A stretch of DNA of 64,000 nt from Numida meleagris (lineage: Eukaryota > Chordata > Aves > Galliformes > Numididae): contig NC_034411.1 of NCBI RefSeq assembly GCF_002078875.1, positions 4,057,297-4,121,296 of the forward strand, read 5' to 3'. The notes under the pieces were generated by a model that searched no databases, was not told the DNA's origin, and saw only the letters and a list, made by a program, of their open reading frames with translations. Positions 49,014 to 58,697 of the stretch are shown here, piece after piece (positions within the stretch are counted from its first letter, which is position 1; every line of letters starts with the position of its first letter). The translations under genes were made by a program, and so were the position numbers.

Positions 49014-49343
49014 CTATCCTGAATTTTTTTTTGTTTTTTGAGTTACAACTGGTTGGATCTCAAAGGCTTCTAGTCCTAGAGGAGCCTCAAGTTCCAATCT
49101 TTTAGTGCTTTCATGTACAGAGTTCATTTTATGTGGGTTCTTTTGTACAGGGTCCCCGGTAACTTCTAGAGAGATATTCTGGATCTTCTGTAAGGGAATG
49201 ATCAGACTAGGTTTTTTCCCTGTCAAAATTGCGATCTGTCTTTCCAGTTTTTCAACACAGTCATGTAATAGTTGATTTTCATCAGCGAGAGCCTCTTCAG
49301 TTATGTTTAGCCGGTTCAAGGCCATCAACAGTGGCCACGCCAC
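49014..49343 (-). pseudogene. ERV gag, second locus, N-terminal part
   Basis: The frame starts MAWPLLMALNRLNITEEA, followed by ADENQLLHDCVEKLERQIA (coiled-coil-like) and ends AFEIQPVVTQKTKK. It corresponds piece by piece to 29857-30171. The next gag piece begins 11 bases further down in another frame. Just beyond its start, at about 49350-49520, the sequence changes into the oppositely oriented pol region, without an LTR or primer-binding site between. Confidence 0.7.
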
Positions 49344-49526
49344 CGTGGAGGCAGCTAACTGTCATTCTCAAGTAGTGAGTATATTGTTCGCTAAGACTGT
49401 GGAAATACTCAGCCAGGTGGGCCGGGGACTCCTGAACATTTCCTCCATCCCACAGGGGACCCCATTTTTCAGTGATAGAAATGGTTCTGGTCTCAGGTCT
49501 GGCATGGAGCAGAAGAGAGGTATAGT

Positions 49527-50864
49527 ATGATTGAAAAACAGTTATTGGCTACCTACTCCACGTTACAGGCAGTAGAGTCAATAACCCAAACATCTGAGGT
49601 CAGAGTTAAGACAACCTTGCCAATTCAGGGGTGGGTGAAAGATCTGACCCACCTTCCTAAGACAGGGGTGGCCCAAGCACAGACAGTGGCACGATGGGTT
49701 GCCTGTCTCAGCCGGAGGAGTTGTCTGTCTTCATCACCACTAAAAGAAGAACTCCAGAAGATCCTAGGTCCAGTGACGTATCACAGCGATGCACTGGAAG
49801 AAACAACGGTCTCTCTGCTGGAGAAGAGTCCCGTTCAGGAAGGAAAATATCCCATTCCTGAAGATGCCTGGTATATGGCTGGGTCCAGCAAGGGTAACCC
49901 GAGCAAGAGGAGAGCAGTGGCATACCATCCTTCCACTGACACAATCTGGTTTGACGAAGGGGATGGCCAGAGTAGCTAATGGGCAGAACTGCAAGCCGTG
50001 TGGATGGTTATAACCTGTGAACCTGGTGACAGTACCCTGAATATCTGCACAGACAGTTGGGCTGTGTACTGGGAGCTCATTCTTTGGATTGCACAGTGGG
50101 CCACCCAGGACTGGACTATCCATACCCAACCAATGTGGGGTAGAGATGTGTGGCTAAACATCTGGAATGAGGTTAGACACAGGGCTGTACATGTCTACCA
50201 CATTTCTGGCCACCAACATCTACAGTTACCGGGCAATGATGAAGCTGACACACTGGCCTGAGTTCGATGCATTGAAGATTCACCATCCGAGAACATCGCC
50301 TGCTGGTTACATCAGAAGCTGCTGTAGGCTAGGCAAAAGATAATGCAGGCAGCTGCTAAAGCATGAGGGCTGCCCATACAACTCTCTGATATTGTACAGG
50401 CATGCCAAGACTGTGACACTTGCTCCAGGATGAGACCGGGACCGTTGCCCAAAACAGCAGCACATCTTGCTAGAGGACACAATCCTCTCCAGGGATGGCA
50501 AGTTGGTTACATTGGAGCCCTCCCTCAGTCTGAGGGGGCAAGATGCACTCTAACCTGTGTCAACACAGCAAGTGGGCTAATGCAGGCCTATCCACTGCCA
50601 AAAGCAAACCAGGCATATACTATCAAGGCACTCACCAAATTGGCAGCTGTCTACAGGACCCCTCAAGTCACTGAGAGGAACCAAGGAACTCATTTTTGTG
50701 GTATGATGATACAATGCTGGGCAGAAGAAAACATCACTGAGTGGTGATTCCATCTGCCATATAATCCAACAGGGGCAGGCCTTATTGAGCATTATAATGG
50801 TGTTGTTAAGACTGTCCTGAAGACAGACTCTCAGTCCCTGCAGGGGTGGACAAAGAGACTCTAA
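49527..50864 (+). pseudogene. ERV pol: RNase H and integrase, six nonsense mutations
   Basis: One + strand frame runs 1.34 kb with stops at 49977, 50259, 50325, 50364, 50745 and 50862, but no frameshift. RNase H is seen as AELQAVWMVI, NICTDSWAVYWELI and HISGHQHLQLPGNDEADTLA. Integrase follows: a CQDCDTC zinc-binding end, VNTASGLMQAYPLPKANQA, NQGTHFCG, and NPTGAGLIEHYNGVVK. In the first two integrase motifs the position of the catalytic Asp reads Asn, while the Glu is kept. The domain order and the NPTGAGLIE block fit ERV-L type or related elements. It cannot make an active enzyme. It ends about 290 bp before the LTR at 51152. Confidence 0.85.
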
Positions 50865-51151
50865 AACCTCTATACTACTCCCCGTGAGTCTCTTTGAATG
50901 CACAGGATCACCATGAAGAGCAACATGACATCAAGATGCTCCAGTGTCACTATAAGATCAGTGTGACACCTGGTGGTGGACTGCATGGGACTGATGGAAT
51001 ACAAGCCAAACCTTCCCTGGTTTGAGCTACTGCATACCTCCAGTAATGTCATCGAGCACTGGTCCATGAAAGAACACAAATTTCAACCACAAACCGATCA
51101 TCAGTCATCTTAAATTGTGTCAACCTTCATTGTGACAGGCAGTTGTACAAG

Positions 51152-51505
51152 TGTTGTGGTGAGCTGGATCCTTGTATTAGGGAAGGTTCACGCCTTGAAG
51201 GGGTGGAGTGTATGAGAACTGCTGAGTCACAGCCTGAACCACTGATTGTGTACTGGGGGAAAGGACCGGGTCAGCCCTCGAAGCACAGGTAGAGGCAATT
51301 CACTGTGTGACAGGAAGGGCTGGAGCCTGGCTCCACCTCTCTTGGACCTCATTGAAGGACTGACTAGCCCTGAGGAAGGATCACTTTCTGGACTTCGTTT
51401 CTCCGTGGAGTGTCTTCTGCAAACCTAGATCCTTGGAGACAGGAGAGCAGTCCTTTTCCTTCCTTTGTAACGTCTTTCCATTGTGCTGGTCTTTCTGTCG
51501 TTACA
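51152..51505 (+). mobile_element. ERV 3' LTR, 354 bp
   Basis: The LTR starts 'tgttgtggtgagctggatcc' and ends 'tttctgtcgttaca' (TG...CA). It follows pol in the same orientation, so it is the 3' LTR. It matches the solo LTR at 11162-11503 in reverse over nearly its whole length, and the fragment at 28216. No purine-rich tract is visible before it, which points to decay or a rearranged junction. Confidence 0.75.
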
Positions 51506-52036
51506 TTGCCCAAATCAAAATCCTTGTCAGTGCCAACAACTACACCTTCTATGGCTCATACTAGGAAGTATTCACAGTGGAAGACTTGTAGTGGCTGCTA
51601 ACTAGATGTGATGGGGCTTGCACAATGCCACACACAAGGGGAGTATCAGCTTCCTCTTTCTCTGGACCCTAACCCTACTCCCAACCCCACCTGAAATACT
51701 CATCCAACACTCCCCACCTTGAGTCTTCTTGCAAGGGTGGTCTATTCTTTCTTTCTCAGATCCCTAACCTGAACAAAAATTCTCATTAAGTACCCAAGTC
51801 TAACACCAACCTCGCCTAGGGTTAATATGAAAAAGGACTCAAAAGGGAATCTTAGTGACCTTCAGCTTCCTTTGGCATGCTTTTCAAAGCCCCACTTGCA
51901 CTGGGAGCCTACTCTATCTCAAAGCCCTTTCTCTACACCACCCCAAAGCAAGATCCACCTCAAACACTCCTCAACTAGGGCACATTCAAAAAACTCTTCA
52001 CAACAGAAGGCTCTGAGCTGCCTTGGCTGATGGGGA
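51506..52036. other. Spacer with C-rich, telomere-like pieces
   Basis: The sequence has scattered 'ccctaaccct', 'cctaacctgaa' and 'agggttaa' pieces but no regular array. No gene is supported. Confidence 0.4.
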
Positions 52037-52213
52037 GGAGAGCTCCGGATGTTGTGTACCTTAATTTCAGCAAGGCATTTGACACCGTCTCCTACAATAT
52101 CCTTGTTATGAAACTTAGAAACTGTGTGGGATAGATGAGTGGATTGACAACTGGCTGACTTGCAGAGCTCAGAGGGTTGACATCAGCGGCACAGAGTCTG
52201 GTTAAGGGCTAAC

Positions 52214-52351
52214 TAGGGGTGTTCATCTGGGGTCAGTGCTGGGTCCAGTCTTGTTCAGCATCTTCATCAATAATCTCAGCAATAGGGGTGTTCATCTGGG
52301 GTCAGTGCTGGGTCCAGTCTTGTTCAGCATCTTCATCAATAATCTCAGCAA
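52214..52351 (+). repeat. Perfect 69-bp tandem duplication inside the CR1
   Basis: Bases 52214-52282 and 52283-52351 are identical; each starts 'taggggtgttcatctggggt' and ends 'aataatctcagcaa'. The unit is 23 codons, so the RT frame is not shifted. Identity over the full unit in an otherwise decayed element points to a recent event or an assembly artefact. Confidence 0.95.
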
Positions 52352-52513
52352 GTTTGCTGACGATACAAATCTGGGAGGAGTGGCTGACACACTGGCAGGC
52401 TGTGCTGCTGTTCAGCAAGTCCTAAACAACCTGGAGAGTTGGGCAGGGAGGAGCCTGATGAGGTTTAACAAGAGCAAGTGTAGAGTCTTGAACCTGGGGA
52501 GGAATAACTCATG

Positions 52514-53654
52514 TGTGACAGATTGTGTTTTTGCAGTAGAAATTTCCAATATCAAGGTATAGGCCCTTATTGAACTTACAGGTTTCTTACAAAATGGCTG
52601 CGTAGGTTAAAATGGTTGCATAGGTTGTTTTTCACAATAAAGATGCTGAGCAGCAGAGTAGAGCAGAGACTGTGGTGCCCTGACCATGGTAAGAAATTAA
52701 TCCAGAGGGCTTGAGCAATACCCACCATGATCAAACATGAACAATGTGAGGTTTTGCGAAGGAATACACAAGGGAAAGACTGCTAAATAAATGTATTATT
52801 AAATTTGTGCTTGCTAGCACAGCATAATAGGTATTGTAAATCAGGAATTGGAGCTTAGTAACCTGTTGGAGAACCCCCCAAGTTTCCCCAAAAGGGTTGC
52901 CCTACCGGTACTCGCGTGGGGAATGCACGATCAACTCAATATGAGATGCATCCAATTTTATTGTAGCAACACACCATCTTATATAGCATACATGCTCCCA
53001 GGGATACAGGGTCTATGTGACCAAGCGTATAAGAGAACAATACCATTACCCTAATTTTGTGTACAGTACATGTTGTTAAGTACAGAACTCTACTAGAAAC
53101 ACCACATTCCATGCAAGTATAACTTGCCCCTTTCATCTAAGATTACATCGTAAATCATTAGTAAATCAGTAGCTACGTGCTGCCGAGCAACCTGCCCTCC
53201 AACAGTAACCTTTAGATATTTTCTGATATGGGTTTATTCTTAAACTTCTGTATGTAGTAAGAGAAGGAAAAATACAGAGCAGGGAAAGGAAAGCCTGGCA
53301 TAGTATAAAACAGGTATAACAGCTTCAAGAAATACCGCCCTTCAGTATCCATAGAAATGTACAAAATGATCCTAGAAACAGTAGGTTGGTGATAGAACTC
53401 ATATGGAAAAGTGGATTAGCAAATGCATCGTGTAGATGATAAGCCTGGAGAACCCAGCCAATAGGGGAACAGGAGAGTAATTAACTGCAATGGCAGAAAA
53501 GGGTATATAATGAGAAGTGTTTCACTGATCCAGTGTGCGATTTCTCCCTTGCCAGGAGGGGGTGCATACCCGCTATTGCAATAATGAATAAAAAAACGTT
53601 GCTGCTTCACTGAGATCTTTGCCTGAACAAGAATTATTGAAGCTGTTTCTCACA
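52514..53654 (+). mobile_element. Solo LTR of 1141 bp inside the CR1
   Basis: The insert starts 'tgtgacagattgtg' and ends 'gctgtttctcaca'; TGTGA and TCACA are a perfect inverted repeat. CATG stands on both sides (52510-52513 and 53655-53658), a four-base target-site duplication. Near its 3' end are a TATA box (TATATAA, 53504-53510), an AATAAA at 53587-53592 and about 60 bp of U5-like sequence, which fixes the + orientation. U3 would then be about 1 kb, unusually long. There is no coding sequence inside, so it is probably a solo LTR. Confidence 0.8.
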
Positions 53655-53851
53655 CATGCATCAGTACAAGTTAGGGGCTGACCTGCTGGAGAGGAGCTCT
53701 GCGGAGAAGGACCTGGGGGTCCTGATGGACAACAGGTTGGCCATGAGCCAGCAGTGTGCCCTTGTGTCTAAGGCCAATGGTACCCTGGGGTGCTTTAAAA
53801 AGAGCATGGCCAGCAGGCCAAGGGAGTTGATCCCTCCCCCCACCTCCTGGT

Positions 53852-54216
53852 NNNNNNNNNNNNNNNNNNNNNNNNNNNNNNNNNNNNNNNNNNNNNNNNN
53901 NNNNNNNNNNNNNNNNNNNNNNNNNNNNNNNNNNNNNNNNNNNNNNNNNNNNNNNNNNNNNNNNNNNNNNNNNNNNNNNNNNNNNNNNNNNNNNNNNNNN
54001 NNNNNNNNNNNNNNNNNNNNNNNNNNNNNNNNNNNNNNNNNNNNNNNNNNNNNNNNNNNNNNNNNNNNNNNNNNNNNNNNNNNNNNNNNNNNNNNNNNNN
54101 NNNNNNNNNNNNNNNNNNNNNNNNNNNNNNNNNNNNNNNNNNNNNNNNNNNNNNNNNNNNNNNNNNNNNNNNNNNNNNNNNNNNNNNNNNNNNNNNNNNN
54201 NNNNNNNNNNNNNNNN
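53852..54216. other. Assembly gap (365 N)
   Basis: A run of N inside the CR1 3' portion. The open frames drawn across it are artefacts. Confidence 0.98.
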
Positions 54217-54336
54217 CTGGAGATATTCAAGACCTGTCTGGATGCCTACCTGTGCAATCTATTGTAGAGAACCTGCTTTAGCAGTGGGGTTGGATTCAAT
54301 GATCTCTTGAGGTCCCTTCCAACCCCTGCAATTCTG

Positions 54337-55900
54337 TGAATCATAGAATTGGAGAATCTAGAAGTAGTGAATCATGATGAAAACATCATGGAATCTACAA
54401 TCCTAGAAATACAGTCCAAATACATAGCATTGTGATAGAATATAGCAACAAAGTACCCTTAATTGCTCTTGAAGTACCCTGAAATCAAGGAATTGTAGAA
54501 TTCTCACAGAACCTGACTCAGGCAAGAAAACACTAAGGACCACGGCCTTTCCCTCACTGTATTTCCCCCACATCTCATAAAGGATGGAAAGTCTCCTGTG
54601 TCCTCCTTTAGTTGCTCATATATTTAGAACAGCATTTTTAGTTGTCTTTAATGGCAGAAGCCAGATGAAGATCCAGCTGTGCTTTGCCCTTCTAATTTCT
54701 CCCTATGTGGCTTCACAACATCTTTGCAGTTCTCCTATTTTGTCCTGGTCAGAAACAAATCAGCATTAACAGGTGTTGGTGGGCACAAAACCACATTTCG
54801 CTTCCTCACTCCATCAGAGAGAAATTTTGCAGGGAGCAAGCTCACAACTGATGGCATTAAACAGTATCACTTAGCACTCCTTATGGAATGAGTTATCCAG
54901 AATATCAAAGCACTGCAAGTTACGAGTGCTCAGAGGTTTACTTCCTCAAAAGATGTATTTTAAATTCTATTTCTAACACTAAATTTAATACAGGAAGGGA
55001 ACTGAGCTTTATAATCTTTCTGACAGGAATCCAACACCACTGTGCCCTTCTCCAAACCTCCTTTGGTGTGATTCATGGAAGAAAGAGTGTTCATGGGCGC
55101 TACACAAGCATCCCAGGGAACCTGACCTCATAGACTTGCACGTGTCAACTTTAACGCTCCGTGGGAAAAACATAAAATTACCTCATTTGTTTCCCGCAAT
55201 TGATCTGTCTTCTTTTTCCACACCCAGAATATATTCAAGAATTTCATTTGTAGCACGAACATGGAGACTAAAGTTAAAAAAATAACAACTAACACATTAT
55301 TTTGCATGTAGAAATTTGGGAATGTGTGCTCTCCGTGAGGATGGAGTTCTATCCTTCAGCATTCCAACAGCCTGTGCGCTTTAAAGCACAGCACTCATGA
55401 GCAATTTCTTTGAAGTTTCTATTCTGTTCTGATTCTCTGACTCTAGATTCTCTCACTCTTTGATTCCACGCCAGTGCACAAAGCTGTGCACAGAAACAAC
55501 CCCTCAAGTGTTACTCCACTTCCTTTCCCTCCATTGTGTCACTCAACTCTGGGAACACCCATTTCAGATCAGCCTCCTGCAGGCAGCGGAGTTCTTCCCA
55601 TAAGAATGCTCAAAGACCAGAAATGAAAGCAAAATTAGTAGATTGCCCATAACATCCAGCAGCAGAACACCATAAGTGGGGCTCAGACTGGAGCTGCTGC
55701 AAAGCACGTAGTCCCTTGGTGCACAGGGACGCTTTCACCTTCATCTTCTTTCTCTGAGGATCAAATGAACAACTTATGATCTTGTAGGTAAAGTCTGAGT
55801 CTAGATGATAAATTCTTCATTGCATGCTGATGAACAGCAGATCTGCCGAGGGTCTGGGTAAGTGAAAAGTTGGGGGAACTAAGGATACTAGGTAATAAGA
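54337..55900. other. Intergenic DNA without a recognised feature
   Basis: I see no gene, RNA or repeat apart from extra copies of the CR1 tail at the very start ('gaatcatagaattggagaat'). Confidence 0.5.
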
Positions 55901-55995
55901 AAGCTATACTAGTTGTAGAAGTTCTGTGCAACAGCAAGCTATGCTAAGTGCTAGAAATTGTAGGTAACAGTAAGCTGTGCTTCTTGCTAGAATGT
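55901..55995. repeat. Short tandem repeat, period 35-36 bp
   Basis: Three diverged units start at 55901 ('aagctatactagttgtagaa'), 55936 ('aagctatgctaagtgctaga') and 55972 ('aagctgtgcttcttgctaga'). The last runs into the open frame that follows. Confidence 0.65.
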
Positions 55996-56367
55996 TTATG
56001 TATTTCTGACACTCAGCTTGTAACCAGAGGCCTAAGGTCTGTCCTCAACCTGCCAAGGATCCCAAAGTGGGATAAACAGTGGCTCATGGCAATCCCAAAG
56101 CCCTGTAAACCCACGAGGGTGTGCCCAGCTGTGTGTGAGAGTGTCCAGGACAGAAACATCTGGGATAGCTGGGAGGAATGCACTGAGGAAGTAATTGATT
56201 CCACATTGATGGATAAACAGCAAATATGGCAGAACAACAAAAATCCACCACTTTGTACGTGGATAGTTCCAGGGTTAGGAATTGTTGAGCTTGAAGCAGT
56301 TATTGTAAATACTTTTGCTTGGCTTAATGTGATGCAAAATTCTCCTTTAAACAACTTGTATAATTAA
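55948..56367 (+). other. Open frame of 139 codons, unassigned (possible ERV env remnant)
   Basis: The frame is open from 55948 to the TAA at 56365. It has a hydrophobic start, several tryptophans and cysteines in the middle (KPTRVCPAVCESVQDRNIWD), and a stretch LCTWIVPGLGIVELEAVIVN followed by NTFAWLNVMQNSPLNNLYN. The Cys/Trp spacing and the N-rich end recall the ectodomain of a retroviral envelope protein, but no fusion peptide or CX6C motif can be pointed out. The neighbourhood holds no matching LTR. The tandem repeat overlaps its beginning. The assignment stays open. Confidence 0.3.
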
Positions 56368-56784
56368 CCATTCAAAATCACTGGGTTTTAGGTGATCCTA
56401 TAGCACTGCCAGGTGGAATACCATCTGCTGGATTATGCTAAATTATCAAATTATACCAAATCTAAACAAAGCAAACACAACGTAAACATCATTCAGACAC
56501 AGGTTCTCACTTTTCACCAAATGGGTCAGGAGCGACTCTTGGTGAAAAGTCTAACAGCTGATTGCTTTTGCCTCTGGTCCTAAAATTTTCATGAAATAAT
56601 AAATCTCCTATTGTAACAACAGCACGGTAGACAGTCATTCTGAAGGAATTTCCAGAAGAAACTTCTCGTCCCCATAGAGTCAGGTGAGAGTCCTGAATAT
56701 TCTGAAAGGCTCTTGCTGTAAAGAACTGCATTCCCAAAGTCTCTCGACTGCAAGCACCTCTCTGCGGCAGTGCTGCAATGAACG

Positions 56785-57503
56785 ATGGCATCAGAAGGCA
56801 GTAAGGAGAATGCAGTGGCCAAACTCCTATGGTACACCCTTGAGCAATTGAGGAGGCATGCTCTCCCAGAATTCAAAACTGAACTCAGAGAGATCCAGCC
56901 CAAGGAGGGGTACGAGCGTACTGAGCTGGAGAACATGACGGAGCTGTTGCCAACAACACTCTCCAGCCTGCTGTACAGCCACTAAGGGCAGTCCCACTGT
57001 GTGGAGGTGACAGCAGATGTGTTGTGAGACATGGGGTGGATGGACTTGGCTGATGATCTCCTGGACAAGCTGAACCAGGGTGAGCTGAGGGAGATGAGGT
57101 CCAGGAATGGGCTGCAGCTGCACCGAGTCACCAAACTCCTCCTCCTCTTCTCTGCAAGGTTCGTTGAACGAAACAGTGACTTCTTAATCCAGAAAGTCTA
57201 TAATGTGGCCCATTACCAGGGCTGCATTTTGTGGAGCAGCACCAAGAGCAGCGGATCCAACATGTGACATCTATCAGCCTTGTCCTGGACCATCTCTACG
57301 GGCATGTCCTGAGCAATGAGCAGTACCAGAGCATCCGAGCAATGCCCACCATGCAGCAGCAGATGCGGCTCCTCTACAGCTTCATCCCCGGCTGGGACGT
57401 TGCCTGCAAAGATCTGTTCCTTGACACTCTGAAGGATACCAACAGTCAACTTATCTTGGACCTCCAGAGACAGCGAAAACAGTCTTGGGGAGGTTCCAAG
57501 TGA
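56785..57503 (+). pseudogene. ASC/PYCARD-like PYD-CARD pseudogene
   Basis: The start ATG 56785 gives a pyrin domain: LLWYTLEQLRRHALPEFKTE, then IQPKEGYERTELENM. Two in-frame stops follow, TAA 56983 and TGA 57025 (where the family has an Arg codon, a CpG-type change), then DMGWMDLADDLLDKLNQ. From about 57223, in another frame, a complete CARD follows: LHFVEQHQEQRIQHVTS, VLDHLYGHVLSNEQYQSIRA, then RLLYSFIPGWDVACKDLFLD, ending at TGA 57501. PYD followed by CARD with nothing else is the layout of ASC, the adaptor that links inflammasome sensors to caspase-1. The CARD wording (LHF..QH, LYG.VL..EQYQ.(V/I)RA, F.P.W...CKDL) is ASC-like. About 145 bp lie between the domains, so there is no long intron. 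No poly(A) tail was seen after the stop. It may be a retrocopy or a decayed gene. Confidence 0.75.
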
Positions 57504-58697
57504 GAACAGCCCATGGAAGCATTGGGGAGGATGAGCCCCTGGGTGGACTCTAAATGACTCAGGGAGCCCTGAGCTTGGGCTGTCCTTAACCCAACCAACC
57601 TGCAGGAGATCCCCCTTGACACCCCCTCAGTCTCTGTTGCCACAGTGCTGACCCCAGAACCATTCTATTATCCCCAAGAGGGACCAGGTTCATGCTGGTG
57701 TGCAAGCACACGGAGACACAACCCACACAGAGGTTTCCGTCTTAGTTCTGCAGAATGAGGAGCTTGGCAGCTTGGCAATCCTTTGCAAAGGCGGCACTCC
57801 CCGCCCCCCATAGAAGCGCAGTTACTCCTACATGGATGTTTACAATGTGATCTCTTGTTATAGTTTCTAATTGGGTACTTGGTTTCATCTTTTCTGGGCT
57901 TGCCCTTCCCAGGGCTGGAAGAGTCTAGATTAAGGACAGAATAGCTTCTGTTTCATTACAGTCTCATTTCCATACTGATGGTACATGCTTTAGCAAGTAA
58001 TTAGCCCTTAATGAGCCTAAAGACCACTTTCAGGACAATTTCCCTTCCTTGCTGAAGGGGAAAAGGAAAATAAGAAGAGGAAAACCAATCCAGCACTCCA
58101 AATCCCAGAAATCTGCTTGAACCCTGGACAAGGAAGGAGAAAAAATAGGAAAGCTGAAGTAAAGTGTAAGCTGGTGTGTATGACTAGCCTGATTAAGACA
58201 GGAATGTAACAAAAACATCTTCAAAGAGCAACAGAAGGTAGAAGGAGTCTACAAAGGATTCAGCTAAATTTGTAATTTGCTCTGGGTGGTCACTGGAAGG
58301 CTCTTCTGAAATGGAAGCTGCGCAGGATTTCTTTCTTTACAGTTTTTTTTTTCTTTTTAAGTGCATAGAAGGATGCATTTCATAATTCTATTGGACATTA
58401 GTTCAGGATGGCTTCTTTCCGCAGTTATTTTCTTGTATAATTTGCCATACTACATGAATCCAGTGGTCCATAGCCAATGCATTCTCTCTGATAGTCAGGG
58501 ATATATGCTTTAGAGAAAGAGACCCTGACACTTGGAGTATGCTATTCTCTGACCTTCAACAGTAGAGATTGCTTTAACTTTGTCTTAAGGTAAAATAGTC
58601 ACTTCAAAATTTGTTATTTTCTGTGAAAATGCTAACTAACAGTCTTAGGTGTTCTACTTTGTCACAGTAATGTCTGGCCCTGTTCTGAAATGGAATA
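57504..58697. other. Intergenic DNA downstream of the PYD-CARD pseudogene
   Basis: No gene or repeat is supported. The first 200 bp are GC-richer and could be former 3' UTR. No AATAAA followed by an A tract was found. Confidence 0.5.

Larger units (their letters stand above)
52037..54336 (+). mobile_element. CR1 LINE, + strand, split by an LTR and an N gap
   Basis: The first part (52037-52513) starts 5'-truncated in RT (DVVYLNFSKAFDTVSYNIL) and runs through the palm region, where the frame reads SKFADDTNLGGVAD. It stops at 'ggaataactcatg'. The second part begins at 53655 with 'catgcatcagtacaagttag', which is the direct continuation of the CR1 sequence. After the gap the 3' UTR ends with 'ccttccaacccctgcaattc' and the tail 'tgtgaatcatagaatt'. 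So a single CR1 was later split by the 1141-bp LTR. Confidence 0.85.

Noticed and set aside
51660..51820. Possible interstitial telomere repeat
   Set aside because: Only isolated CCCTAA-like pieces occur; there is no tandem array.
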